A stretch of DNA of 64,000 bases from Sialis fuliginosa (GCA_961205875.1 OY540816.1:930001-994000); one strand, 5' to 3'; positions 52,680-63,943 are shown, counted from the first letter of the stretch. Made by a program: numbers and translations. Notes: a model not told the origin generated them from the letters alone.

Positions 52680-53502
52680 AAAAAAACATCTGCTAAGTAA
52701 ATGCACAATGCTTCCTCGTGCTAAATTCACCAAAGGTAGTTAATTATTGAACAATTTAAATAAAAACCAATAGTGTTTAGATAAATTGCCTGGAATTGGT
52801 TAACCATTTAATTTTTATACAATTTTAATAAAAAATATTAATTCGAAATTTTTCTTCAAACGCACCTGGTTATATTTTCGTATATTTTTAATTTTTTGAC
52901 AATTTCAATCTAAATCTAAAAAGCAAACGTCAAAATGACATTTAAAACGCGAAAATGAAATTTAAAACGTCAAAATGACATTTTATATGTCCAAGCAAAT
53001 ATCAGTTTAGAAAAACAAAATAGGAATTTTTAAAATAAATTGAGATAAATCTTTGTAAGGAAATATTTTACAACAAACGTTGTAAACCCATATTATAGGA
53101 AATTTAATGCTCTATAAAAAATATTCTATAAAATTTTCACGTAACATGTGTCGTTCTTGAGATATTTGAAAAAATAAATATTTTGGGGTGTCACCCCTCC
53201 CCCTTACACACGATTTTGATGATTTTGAAATGGGACTGTTCTCAAGCCAGACTCAACCATCCGACCAAGTTTCAACAATATCGGTTCAGTGGTTCATGAG
53301 TTATGCGTGTGACAAGGATTTAGGGGACAAACGGACGGATACACTGACGGACGGACACACAGACAGACAGACACGAGACGAAAAGTGTTTGCGTGGACGT
53401 GAAACGGATAAATCAATTTAAAATTTTGAAATCGGGGAACATTTTTTGTCTCAATCTGAAACGATCACAAAGCTTCTCGTATCTTCGATATTGCGAGGAA
53501 GC
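52680..53502 (+). mobile_element. Family B copy 5
   Basis: It starts 'aaaaacatctgctaagtaaa' and ends gcgaggaagc. It has about three minisatellite units and a longer 'cggacacacagacagacag' tract. It is inserted next to X sequence. The 77-residue frame is a repeat shadow. Confidence 0.78.
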
Positions 53503-54065
53503 AATACATAACAAATATGAATAAATGAGGTTAGAATGGCTAAAGTTACTGTAAAGAACATTTTGTTATCGATAAATGGTGCTACTGATGAGATCCTGAT
53601 TAAATAAAGCAGCCTTTTATTAAAATATGAAATATTTTATTAAATAATGTTTGTTACAGAGAAAAAACGAGTTCAACAATTATTAAAACAAAAGTTATAT
53701 TTTACATAGATTATGCATAGAATACAGGTATAAGAACATAAACAAAGAACAGTATTACCAACTGATTAAAATACATAGATACTACTTTTAATCTCAACAG
53801 CTACACATTTTTTGGATCTGGTAAACTGCAAAGCAGTTTTACGTTTATTATATAATACGCGCTTTGATACCTGCAAAGCTTTTACTCTATTGCAGGAGTA
53901 AACATGCCGTTTATACATAGATAGAAAGGGTGTAACTTTAACAGAGTTCTTGTTAAATATGTGTCGGTAGGTGACTATAGCACATATATAGTACAATATA
54001 TGAAATATTCAGTTGTTTTTTTCATTTTTTATTAATATACATATGTACAATAGGGTGGGGAATTT
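53503..54065. other. Low-repeat stretch, no recognised gene
   Basis: It contains a minus-strand frame of 76 codons (53766-53996) with many basic residues and no domain. 'gctttgatacctgcaaagc' forms a short imperfect palindrome. No partner in the window. Confidence 0.35.
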
Positions 54066-54812
54066 AAAGTGTTCCAGATATTTATCTCAGAATTATCGCA
54101 TATTTGAAAAAAATGTTTGGTTGTGAGAGGGTTATCGGATTGTAATATTTATTTGTTATTTTAGCGTGGCCTCAGTAGCGTAGCGAGGGGGGGGGAAGGA
54201 GGTCTATCATGCCCCGGGCGCCGCTTGCAGAAGGGCGCCAAGTGGTCTGTAAGACCAACCTTTTAAATAAATAAAAACGGAAGACCTTTTTTTTTTAGTC
54301 ACGTCTTATAAAATTATTATTATTTTTATTTTAGTATTTTCGGGGGCTCCAAAAAGGTATCGTGCCCCGGGCGCCAATTATGCTTGCTACGCCACTGCGT
54401 GGCCTCCAAGGATATTTGAAGGTCAACATCATTTATTTAGATAAGAACCTATAGTTTTTATTTACTAATCTTATTCTACGTGAAACAACACAAACAACAC
54501 GTTCATTGAATTTTTTTTTGAACAACGTAAACTTTACAAGATATCTAATAAAATAATTTCGAGATTTTGAGCATTCAAGATTTTTTATTCATAAATCATC
54601 AACATTAGAGAAAAAGTACAATATACAAAAAATGTTTATTTTGGTCTAATGAAAATTGGAGAATTGTTTTATATTTTTTTTAACATTTCGTATTTTTTTT
54701 TATTTTGCTTAAATAAAAAAAATAGAAAAAGTTTTATTAGACATAAACAATTTTTGATTGAAACATTTTTTTCAAATATGCGATGGCTCTGAGATAAATA
54801 TGTGGACACTTT
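54066..54812. mobile_element. Family X palindromic element, split by a hAT MITE
   Basis: 'aaagtgttccagatatttat' at the left and 'ataaatatgtggacacttt' at the right are inverted, followed by 'tcgcatatttgaaaaaaatg' and its complement. TTTAAA surrounds both ends, so the target could be TA or TTAA. The interior is interrupted by 54173-54397. Confidence 0.7.
54173..54397. mobile_element. hAT MITE, CAGTAGCGTAGCGAGG, 8-bp TSD
   Basis: A sister of 41312-41603. CAGTAGCGTAGCGAGG is inverted against GCTACGCCACTG. cgtggcct flanks both sides perfectly (54165-54172, 54398-54405). 'tgccccgggcgcc' is repeated inverted inside. Confidence 0.92.
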
Positions 54813-54820
54813 AAATATTA

Positions 54821-55074
54821 GAGATTGGAAGTTGTTATTTTCAATGAAATAGTTACTGGTAGAATTTTTTAGTTGATAAATAGTTTTTTTTTACGATTTA
54901 ATAATAATTAGTGCAAACGAAGTAGTAAAAAGTGTCGCAAATAGTTTTAAAATAGTTGGAAAGGTAGTTGCAAATAGTTGATTTCAAATTATGTTGAAAA
55001 CGGTGGAGATATGTAATAAAAATTCGAATAAATGCATTTTTACGCAATAGTTGAAAAACTATTTTTCCAATCTC
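54821..55074. mobile_element. Family Z copy 3, TA-flanked
   Basis: It starts GAGATTGGAAGTTGTTATTT and ends TTTTTCCAATCTC, with TA at both sides. A ~25-base internal deletion removed 'gtgttcaatcaaaccagttt' relative to copy 5. It lies directly beside the X element. Confidence 0.82.
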
Positions 55075-55076
55075 TA

Positions 55077-55458
55077 TATATTATTATATTATATATATAT
55101 CCCACAGTAAAATGTAAGAAAACATTGACAGAAGAAATTATTTAAATTCTCTATCAATTAAGAAGTAAACTAAATTATTAATAGGAAATGTAAATAAATT
55201 TAAAATCAATAATAAGGTAATACATGTCTAGTGGATCATTTTTCTGCATACATTACATTAAAAACCGATTTACCAGTAGCTATAAAATATTGAATTATGG
55301 ATAGCAAGATTGTATCCTTGTAGATCCCCAAATCCACCTGCCACTTACTTGTCTTCCCAAATTGAACAACTAAAAATATAAATATTCATTTTTTATTTTC
55401 CATGCCTTTCCTCAAGAACATATGCGTTTATTGAATTAAAATAGAAATAAGTATAACT
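55077..55458. other. Linker, no gene
   Basis: AT-rich with one less biased piece, 'gatccccaaatccacctgcc' (55323). No frame or repeat. It ends in the gtataact target site of Y. Confidence 0.35.
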
Positions 55459-56234
55459 CATAGACATTGAGAGAATGGACAGTGCATTCTGTATTAACAC
55501 AATGGTGTAACATCTGTTCAAAAAGTCAGAGAGAGATGCAGTGTAGTTTGGAATATATCTATCTCTTTTTCTAGCTTACTATAGTTCAGGGTAGTATTTC
55601 TGTCCGATATATTTTTGTATATCTATCTTGTGATTTTTGTGCAATAAGTTTTTTATTAGAAAAGTAAATAATATAAACAATAAACATACTATAATTGTTC
55701 ATATTTCATCGAGGAAATTTTAAAAAAACATCAATTGATCTGATAGAAATTTGCAAAATTATGATCGGATATTCCGGGAAAATAACATTTTTGCTACCAA
55801 AAATATTAAATATATATTAATAAAAAATAGTTTTAAATCAATTCCCATGTGGTTGCTTTGCTACAAAATGATGAGGTGGATTGCACTTACAAACAGCACA
55901 TATAAGAGTTACTTAACAAAATTTTAAATATTTTTTTTGATATTAGGTTACATTACGAAGCTACGAAAAAGGAAGAACAATATATTAAAATTGGGTTATT
56001 TAGAAATCAATAATTGTTTTTTTTAAATCAAACTTTTTATAACGTTAATTATTTTTTTGTTTTTTAACCTCTTTATATATATTTATGAATATTTTTAATG
56101 TTCGGGGCCAAGAATGAAATAGTTACATTCCTGTTTAAAAAAAGTACAAGTATATTCCAAATCTGTTTCTATCTCTTTTTTTTGACACGACTCTGTTTTC
56201 GAGTCAGATGCGTGGTCCATTCTCTATGTCTATG
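55459..56234. mobile_element. Family Y copy 1, 8-bp TSD
   Basis: CATAGACATTGAGAGAATGG and the inverse right end CATAGACATAGAGAATGGAC are inverted. gtataact flanks both sides perfectly (55451-55458, 56235-56242). 'atatatctatctctttttct' and 'gtttctatctctttttttt' arrays lie inside. The 8-bp target fits hAT or P-like elements; the termini do not let me choose. Confidence 0.85.
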
Positions 56235-56242
56235 GTATAACT

Positions 56243-56517
56243 AACTTGACACGAATTATTTTTAGCAACACACCAGTATGAATATAGCACATATTGCAGT
56301 AGCTAATAGTACCACCACCATAACAAACAATAACAACAAGCGACAACAGAAGCTACCAACCACAGACAACTTCACGTAACTGGTCCGTGACGTGACACAT
56401 AAACTTCGTCCAGAAGTCGCCCACTGTTCGTGGTCAGTTAGTTTAATCTTGATGACTTAGTTGTTACTTAACGCGACAGAAGTGGTGTGACTTTGAGAGT
56501 TTTTTTGACTACAGTGA
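56243..56517 (+). promoter_or_regulatory. Possible host promoter/5' UTR segment
   Basis: It is GC-richer, non-repetitive and full of CA/AC runs ('accaccaccataacaaacaa', 'cagacaacttcacgtaactg'), with 'gtggtcagttagtt' near 56430 resembling the arthropod initiator TCAGT. No TATA box sits at the usual distance. It continues after the hAT insertion at 57811-57940 ('tcggttaatgctagaattac'). It could be the 5' region of a host gene lying outside the window or be lost. No coding start is evident. Confidence 0.25.
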
Positions 56518-56811
56518 CAGTGCCGGATTAAGCAAGCGCGGGGCCTGTAGCAAATTTTATAAAGAGGGTGAAACTCGGAGAGTAAATCGATAGTTTCACC
56601 CACTCCCCCTGAAAAAAGTCAATAGGATTTTTTTGCACCCCCTGTGAATTTTTAAGGACATAAAAATATCAGTGGGATCTATTTTTAAAATAAATTGGAT
56701 GGTCATCACCTCTATAGACTTTCAATAATAAAAAAATTCTATTCACTCAATTTGTTAGACATTTTTCCCATTGGAAGCTTTAAATAACCAAAAAAGAGGT
56801 AAATATTATAC

Positions 56812-57149
56812 CATAGACATAGAGCATGGACCACGCATCTGACTCGAAAACAGAGCCGTGTCACAAGAAAGAGATAGAAAATGGTTTGTCCATATTTAAA
56901 CAGAAGTAACTATTTCCTTCTTATTAGAAAAAGAGATAGATATATCCCAAACGCCACCGTATCTCTCTCACTATTTTGAAGAAATGTTACACTATTTTTT
57001 TCGGGATACATCTATCTCTTTTTCTAATAAGAATGAAATAAATGAATGAATTAAATAAGGACAAGTATATCCCAAATCATTTTCTATCTCTTTCTTTTGA
57101 CACGGCTCTGTTTTCGACTCAGATGCGCGGTCCATGCTCTATGTCTATG
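56812..57149. mobile_element. Family Y copy 2, short form
   Basis: CATAGACATAGAGCATGGAC and its complement bound 338 bases. The long inverted arms hold 'acgcatctgactcgaaaaca' and 'gagccgtgtca'. It is an internally deleted version of copy 1. The flanks tattatac and gataaata do not match, so the duplication is lost or the end call is off by a base. Confidence 0.8.
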
Positions 57150-57169
57150 GATAAATAAGTTTTATTTTT

Positions 57170-57241
57170 TAACAAATAAGACAGGTGTCACCCGGGTCGG
57201 ACCGCCCCTCCCCCCTACCCAACTCCCTAACTACGCCGCTG
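57170..57241. mobile_element. Solo hAT end (inverse CAGCGGCGTAGTTAGGG)
   Basis: 'cccaactccctaactacgcc' followed by 'gctg' is the inverse of a CAGCGGCGTAGTTAGGGAG terminus, preceded by 'cacccgggtcggaccgcccc'. The partner end is not seen nearby, so this is a truncated copy. Confidence 0.6.
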
Positions 57242-57942
57242 ACTCACTTGATTTAGAATATACAATCCTTTAAAAAAATGATCCGGTAATAAAAAATTAA
57301 GGGATATTTTTTAAACTCTTTTAACCTTTTAACCCTTGACAAAGAACGGAAAGGGAAGATAAAATTTGTTGAAATTTTTATTCAAAAATTAGAAAGTGCA
57401 TGCTTTTGAATGAGCAAATCTAATTAATTTTCGCGGAAATATAACTGTTTGAAAATTTGAATATTTTGTTTTCCTTTTTTTTAATTACCCCTTAATTTTT
57501 TTGAGGAGTGTATAATAAAACACAACTTTTACAAACAAAATTTTCTTGATTTGATTTGAGCAAATTTAGAAAAATCGATTAAAAAAAATCAAAGATCGGA
57601 GATTCAAAAATCGATTTTTCGATTAAATCGAACCGAGATCGGAAACCCTAAATTTAAATTTTAAAGTAGATTTGGACACCCCGTATCAACCATTGGACGG
57701 TAAGTAGTAAGTCCAATAAGAGGATATTTTTCCACAAAGTCGCGGGGCCCCCAGAGACGCGGGGTCCGTAGCATTTACTACTCTTCCTACGTTGTTAATC
57801 CGGTACTACGACAGTGATATGATTATATTTATTATATTATTTTTATTATGTTTGTGTCGGTTAATGCTAGAATTACTCGAGTCGAAATATAAAACCTAGT
57901 TTTCACCTAAGTTACTGTTTTTGTGATTGACGGGATTATTTT

Positions 57943-58258
57943 TTGTATTTCTCATGAACTCATGTTACTAATAAAACAAGTAACACTTTATTTAATCTAT
58001 TTAATTACCAAAGTACGCAAATGTAGTTTTTTTTTTAAATTATAGCCTTTTATTTTGTTTATGTTTTTTCTCCAGTTATAGATAAAGTAAAACCAGCAAT
58101 GAGCACGCAGTGATGGACACTTGCTAACGATTACAAAATGAACTACTACAACACAAAATATATAAAAGAAAGAATCGTCAAATTTGAAACAATGTATAGT
58201 AGTTGCTATAATAATATAATAATTAATAAATAAATTATACTAATAGTTAGTTTAAATG
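57943..58258 (-). repeat. Family S copy 4
   Basis: The inverse of 41808-43097 without its insert, collinear with 26125-26516 ('actcatgttactaataaaac', 'gagcacgcagtgatggacac', 'ttaataaataaattatacta'). Near the empty site it reads 'aaaatgaactactacaacac'. Confidence 0.75.
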
Positions 58259-58334
58259 TCCCTCATATTGGCCGATTCTCATCAAATTACGCTGTAAGAC
58301 AGTTAAATGTATACTTGGTATTTTTTTAAATTTT

Positions 58335-58900
58335 ATTATTTCCTAAATAACGAATTTTCAGAGAAAATAATTCATACAAAAATTTCATGGTTTCAAAGGG
58401 GCTCAATACTAACGATATGGGTTGTCCTTGAAAAGGTCACCTTAATGGGTTTTCAGGTTCAACGTTTCTTTTTCAAATCTAAACCTGTATTTTTTGTTGC
58501 AAATTCGTAATTTACAAGGAAAAATAAGCAACTTTTATCTGAAACATTTTTTCTAAAAATGTCCATTTTTTATGATATGGAGCAAAACAAAGGGAAATTT
58601 TTGGATTTTCAACAAATTTTTACTCGAAAACTATTAATTGTTTAGAACAATTACAAGAGGAGAAAGTACTTAGATTTACGCAAGGACTCTCAAATAATTT
58701 TTTTTATTCAAATTTAATATTAACTTTTTATGCAACTTTTTAATAAAGTATTTCTTTGAAATTTTGAAGAAAAAAATTAAAAACAAATAAAATAAAAATC
58801 TCTGAGAATCATTGCCTAAACTAAAGCACTTTTTACTTCTTATTATTATTTTTGAAAGTTAATAGTTTTCGAGTAAAAAATTATTGAAAATCGAAAAAAT
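58335..58900 (+). repeat. Family W copy 3
   Basis: It runs from 'ttatttcctaaataacgaatt' through 'gggttgtccttgaaaaggtc', 'gatatggagcaaaacaaagg' and the inverted 'actcgaaaactattaattg'. The second half is a palindrome as in copy 2. The 67-residue frame is a shadow. Confidence 0.7.
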
Positions 58901-58967
58901 TTCGAAAAAGTCATGTAGTATTTTTTCTGTTTTTCAAAATAATTTATTTATAAAAAGAAGATCAATC

Positions 58968-59300
58968 AATAGTCCAGGCTGTGGAGGCTAAAACAGATTA
59001 TTTTTGGGTACAGTTTTGCTACTCACAGGATTTGTTACAAATGTGGTTTAGAATAATACCCTAACTTTGCTTTAATTTTGTTTGTCCGCGTCATGGGTAA
59101 ACCATGGTTCAATTGCAAAATTCTGAATTTTACTAAATAGTATTATACAAAAAAAATCCAACTAAAAGTTATTCGCTTTAAAATTCCCTACAACTTCCAT
59201 TTCGAAAAAAATAAAAACATTCATTTGTTTATCCGCTACACTGATTAAAATGGATGAAAACACACTTTTTTCAAGCTGTAATAACTAATAATAGAATACC
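58968..59300 (+). repeat. Family Q, longest copy
   Basis: It joins two segments found separately elsewhere: 58968-59065 (inverse at 48495-48582) and about 59150-59300 (inverse at 11100-11330). 'tccaggctgtggaggct', 'taaaattccctacaacttcc' and 'tttatccgctacactgatta' are diagnostic. No frame. Confidence 0.6.
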
Positions 59301-59750
59301 GCAATATTATAACCAAATATGTCTATATTGCCTATTTTTTAAACAATAAAATATTATTTGGCTGTATAGTTTTACCACAAATAGAAAAATTGTAATATAA
59401 AGACAAAATATTAATAAACAACCGCAAATATTCTAAAATTGAATTTTATTACAACACAGCAATTCTTCCACATTTCCGGTACATTCTCTTTTTGAAAAAT
59501 TTATCCACACGTCAATTGCGCGGAACCAAAACTAGCAGTAAACTTTCATTATAATGTTCCAAGTCGGCCGAGTTTTGTTATACCAGTAGTAGTTTTTGGT
59601 CTATATAGAGCGAAAGTATCCGGTCGCATATGTTCAATAAATTAATGCGTTATTTTGTGTTCTGATTCCTTTTGTTCGCATTGTTGTTGGCGCGAATTTG
59701 AGCTCCTATGAAACAAAATGAATATTTACAATAGTGACTTTATACTACAC
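59301..59750. other. Low-repeat stretch, promoter-like bits, no gene
   Basis: 59480-59720 is less AT-biased ('gttccaagtcggccgag', 'gttgttggcgcgaatttgag') and has 'ggtctatatagagcgaaag' at 59598, TATA-like on either strand, and 'aataaatta' at 59638. This could be an LTR or host regulatory piece. Nothing confirms it. Confidence 0.3.
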
Positions 59751-59800
59751 TAGCTGCTACCCGCGGTTTCGCTCGCGTGGATTTCTAAACCCCAATCCCA
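59751..59800 (-). mobile_element. Helitron-type 3' end, truncated
   Basis: On the minus strand it reads 'cgcgagcgaaaccgcgggta' then 'gcagCTAG' before T, the same hairpin-CTAG layout as 49530-49556. Only ~50 bases are recognisable. Confidence 0.5.
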
Positions 59801-59867
59801 ATGATATGTTTTCCGCCGGATCGATTAAATTTAATTTAATTAAATTTAAATTGTTAAATTAGCTATT

Positions 59868-60093
59868 CTTGACATTAGGATATTAGAAAACTAATATTCA
59901 TAATACAAAGGTGAGTTTTATTTCTGACCAATTCCATTTAAATTTTTCATATACATATTAAAAAAATATTCACATAAACTATACGGAAACAATAAATAAT
60001 CAGTATTAATAATTAATAAGTTTTTATAATCATACTGTGTTGAGAAGTTGATTGTGTGGACCTTAAGGGTCTCACCCCACCCCAAACTTGTTA
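59868..60093 (-). repeat. Family R copy 4, left segment
   Basis: The inverse of 8345-8555, with the same ends as 14775-14996 ('gacattaggatattag' to 'gtctcaccccacccc'). A short 'aattaataa' insertion distinguishes it. Confidence 0.72.
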
Positions 60094-60170
60094 AATTCAA
60101 TTTTATTCGTGAAAATATTAATATCCAAAATTTTTATATTATAAAAGAATTTTTTAAATTGAAAAATATA

Positions 60171-61034
60171 CAGGATGAGTCATTTTAATCAACGCAGTCA
60201 AATATCTCGAAAAGTAAGCGAAATTAAGAAAAACGTTTCAAACAAAAGTTGCTTGGTTTCAAGGGGGTCAAACAATGGTGATCTTGCGGTTGACCTTCAA
60301 ACCATTTTCAAGGTCAAATCAAGGTCAACTTTGATTTTTTAAATAAAAAACCTATATTTTTTATTACGTATTCGTATTCTACGTGAAAAAATGAGTATCT
60401 TTAGTAGGAAATTTTTTTCTTAAAAATGCTTTCTTCTCTCGGTGGAGGGTGCTGTAAGATTAATCAACGAACTCAAATATCTGAAAAAAAGTTGCACCTA
60501 ATTATTAAAGTCAAACTACTTTTATCATTACCCAGAAACAATTTTTTAGTTAAAAGGTAATTTTAAGCAGCTGTTGTAGAAGGCCCAAATATGAGAGGCA
60601 AAAGGACTCACATTAAAAAAGCACCCCAAAGGAAACATACAACTATTACGTCCACGCTGTTGTTTCTGGGTATTGATAAACGTAGTTTGACTTTAATAAG
60701 CTATTAGGTGCAACTTTTTTTTCAGATATTTGAGTTCGTTGATTAATCTTACAGCACCCTCCACCGAAAGAAGAAAGCATTTTTAAGAAAAAAATTTCCT
60801 ACTAAAGATACTCATTTTTTCACGTAGAATACGAATATGCAGTAAAAAATATAGGTTTTTATTTAAAAAATCAAAGTTGACCTTTATTTGACCTTGAAAA
60901 TGGTTTGAAGGTCAACCGCAAGGTCACCATTGTTTGACCCCCTTGAAACCAAGCAATTTTTGTTTGAAACATTTTTCTAAATTTCGCTTACTTTTCGAGA
61001 TATTTGACTGCGTTGATTAAAATGACTCACCCTG
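60171..61034. mobile_element. Family V complete: near-total palindrome, TATA-flanked
   Basis: The left arm about 60171-60542 and right arm about 60659-61034 are inverted copies with a few percent difference. They end in CAGGATGAGTCATTTTAATC and CAGGGTGAGTCATTTTAATC. TATA lies outside both. Only ~115 bases in the centre are unpaired ('ggcccaaatatgagaggcaa'). There is no frame. A half-copy is at 49925-50343. Confidence 0.9.
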
Positions 61035-61190
61035 TATACAAGACCGAGTAAATTATAAATAAAAAAAAAAATTGATGGATAAGAATAAAATTTCATCTAT
61101 TTTACAATTATGTTAGATAACCTTTTCTAATTAACATACATTTTGGATTCTCAATCTAAAAAAATATTTTTTTAATAATAATTAAATATA

Positions 61191-62326
61191 CAGGTTGATT
61201 CAGCACTGTCGTGCCAAACTTGAACAGTAAATTGAGAAAAATATTTTAAGCAAAAAACATTATATGAACATGTGTCCGGAAATTTTTCATGAGGGGGCTA
61301 CAGCCCTCCAAAGATTTTATTCAAAATTAGTTTTTATTTAATATCTGGAGAACGCATTGTGCTAAAGTTATATAAGTTGATACAGGGTTTAGTATTAATG
61401 AGAGATATCGATTTCCAGTATTAAACAATTATAATTTAGACCAGGGCTGTATGAGGCCAGTGGACCCATCGATTTATCTAGTATTTTTTTATTCTCTAAT
61501 TTTTTTCTGTGTTAGACATTTGAATAACACTGTATGGCACAAAATACACAAAAAATATACTTTACTTATTTATTATAGGATAAACCGTTTGCGAGAAATA
61601 TCGATGCAAAAGAAAACATGCAGAATTTTACTTAATACGGATTACAAAAAATAAATCTATATTCTTGTTCTATGATAAAAAATAAGACAAAAAGCTAGTA
61701 TAAATATACCTCCAAAAATTCATCCTTATCAACAAATAACCATTTAAAGTATCGCTTTTTAGTTCTGTTAGTAACAATTATAGAACTGGCAATATGTCTA
61801 AGATGGTATATTTACATGAACTTTTTTTCTTACCTTTATTGATAGAACAGGAATATAAATTTATTTTTTGTAATTTGAAGCATACGTATTAAGTAAAATT
61901 CTGCATGCTTTCTTTTGCATCGCTATTTTTCGTAAACAGTTTATCCTATGATAAATGAGTAAAGTATATTTTTGTGTATTTTGTGTCATACAATGTTATT
62001 CAAATATCTAACTCAAAAAAAAATTACAGAACTAAAAAATACTGAATAAAAATCGACTAGCCTCCTGGGCCCACAGAACCCTGATCAAAATGACTATTTG
62101 TTGATACTGGATATCGATTTAATACTAAACCCTGTATCAAATTTCATAACTGTAGCACTATCAGTTCTCCAGATATTAAATAAAAACTAATTTTGAGTAA
62201 AATCTTTAGAGGGCTGTAGCCCCCTCATGGAAAATTTCCGGACACATGTTTATATGATGTTTTTTGCTTAAAATATTTTTCTTAATATACTGTTCAAGTT
62301 TGGCACGACAGCACTGAATCACCCTG
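61191..62326. mobile_element. Family U complete, long fold-back arms, TATA-flanked
   Basis: CAGGTTGATTCAGCACTGTC and its complement lie at the ends with TATA outside. The arms (~61191-61680 and ~61855-62326) are inverted copies including 'gtgtccggaaatttttcatg', 'gagggggctacagccct' and 'agaattttacttaatacg'. The centre near 61760-61850 is unpaired. No frame is credible. Confidence 0.88.
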
Positions 62327-62413
62327 TATACCTACATATTATGCAGTTTTTTTTTTTTTAATTAGATACAAATAAAATGTAATTTCATTAAAATTTAAAA
62401 TAAGTATTTTAAC

Positions 62414-62706
62414 ATGGAACACAAAACAGTATATTCAATATTTGATGAATTTACGAGTATTTTTCCAAAAACGAAAAAACATTGATAAATTTACATAAAA
62501 CAACAAGCTCAGTAGATTTATGGGAAATAAAAAAAGAAGCCAGCGGGTCTTTTTATTTAACGTCGGAGCATAAAGAGGTTGTGACATTCGTTGCACAGTG
62601 TTTTAGAGTGAAACGGCTATTATTTCTTAATAGCAAAATTTTACTTCTAGCAGTTTATAGATTGAATGGTATAAAAAAACCCTATATGATGTATAGAAAG
62701 TGCTAA
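62414..62706 (+). other. Orphan open region, two overlapping frames
   Basis: An ATG at 62414 opens 23 codons (MEHKTVYSIFDEFTSIFPK...) ending in TGA at 62483-62485. A second frame, open from 62449 without ATG, runs to TAA at 62704-62706. It contains HKTTSSVDLWEIKKEASGSF and EHKEVVTFVAQCF. The two frames meet across an A-rich run, as a frameshifted gene would. The second peptide's composition is more gene-like than that of nearby chance frames. I recognise no family, and no repeat partner is seen. It could be a decayed element protein, a host exon, or chance. Confidence 0.3.
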
Positions 62707-62807
62707 GTTGAATGGAAAAGACACTAATGAATAAATGGACATTTATTGCAAAGTTACTATATACATAAATTGGATCTTGATAATTTAGAATTTTACAGTT
62801 ACAATTA

Positions 62808-63508
62808 GAGATTGGAAAAATAGTTTTTCAACTATTGCGTAAAAATGTATTTATTGTAATTTTTATTACATATCTCCACCGTTTTCAGACAACCGGTTTG
62901 ATTGAACCCAATTTGAAATCAACTATTTTACCTTTCCAACTATTTTAAAACTATTTGCCTTTTTTATCCAACGTTAAAAATTTTGTCTTGAAAGAAGTCA
63001 TAAAGACAAAGTTTGAAATGATTCTAATTATTAATATTGATTTTTTTTTTATAATTATACCTGTTTATAATTAATAATTATACATATAATATATTTCTTG
63101 TGATTTCCTAATAAGTTTGAGTTTTATTCATACAATTATTTTAGATTTTTTTACTTTTATAGATTTTTATAAATACATTTTGTCTATTATACAGATTTTT
63201 TTTTAATAGATATTTATGTCGTGTTTTTACATATTTATTTCTTTAATTTTTTGTTTAGATTCTAAACGCTACCTAGAATCGACAATAATATGTTTTCCTT
63301 GAAAATTTCGGATTTGACACTTTTTATTAATACGTTGATTTCACTAATTTATTGATTAAATCGAAAAAAAATTTATTATTGTAAAAACAATTTGTAACTA
63401 TATCACAACTATTTTGATTAAAAAAAACTATTTGTCAACTATTTTACAGAAAAAAAATCCACTAATAGTAACTGTTTCATTTAAAATAACAACTATTTTT
63501 CCAATCTC
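62808..63508. mobile_element. Family Z copy 4, long form (701 bp), TA-flanked
   Basis: The same GAGATTGGAAAAATAGTT termini and TA flanks as the short copies, but with ~420 extra bases in the middle (about 62957-63380). It is the best candidate for the progenitor of the short MITEs. The extra part is AT-rich with 'tctaaacgctacctagaatc' and no long frame, so it is still non-coding. Confidence 0.85.
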
Positions 63509-63548
63509 TAATTATAACTTAAGATTATTATTATACTAACTATGAGTA

Positions 63549-63832
63549 GAGATTGGAAAAATAGTTGTTATTTTCAGTGAAATAGTTACTAGTTGAATTT
63601 TTTTTCGGAAAATAGTTGATAAATAGTTTTTTTACGATTTAATAATAATTAGTGCAAACGAAGCAATACAAATTTCGCAAATAGTTTAAAAATAGTTGGA
63701 AAGGTAGTTGCAAATAGTTGATTTCAAATTGTGTTCAATCAAACCAGTTTTCTGAAAACGGTGGAGATATGTAATAAAAATTACAATAAATGCATTTTTA
63801 CGCAATAGTTGAAAAACTATTTTTCCAATCTC
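63549..63832. mobile_element. Family Z copy 5, TA-flanked
   Basis: GAGATTGGAAAAATAGTTGT to TTTTTCCAATCTC, with TA on both sides, 41 bases after copy 4. It is inverted relative to copy 1 as judged by 'cgcaatagttgaaaaacta' at its right end. Confidence 0.88.
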
Positions 63833-63925
63833 TAACTATAAGATAGTTTAATATTATGTTCTTTGGTGATAAAAATGTAAATTACATTTATAAAACAAAT
63901 CTTAGTATTTAATAGAAGTGTACCG

Positions 63926-63943
63926 GAATTCCGGCCGGAATTC
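63926..63943. repeat. 18-bp perfect GC palindrome
   Basis: GAATTCCGGCCGGAATTC stands out in AT-rich DNA. It may be the start of another element cut by the window end. The following 'cacgtccaacgtcactac' is also GC-richer. Confidence 0.7.

Larger units (their letters stand above)
56518..57809. mobile_element. hAT element, CAGTGCCGGATTAA terminus
   Basis: The left CAGTGCCGGATTAAGCAAG and the right 'gttgttaatccggtact' are inverted; the last bases of the right end have changed. acagtga flanks both sides (56511-56517, 57811-57817). 'gcggggcctgtagcaaattt' and 'cggggtccgtagcatttac' lie inside the two ends. It carries a nested Y copy and another hAT end (57170-57241). There is no transposase. Confidence 0.78.

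Noticed and set aside
53585..53610. Hammerhead-like 'ctgatgag' after family B
   Set aside because: No matching GAAA core strand or flanking helices at a workable distance.
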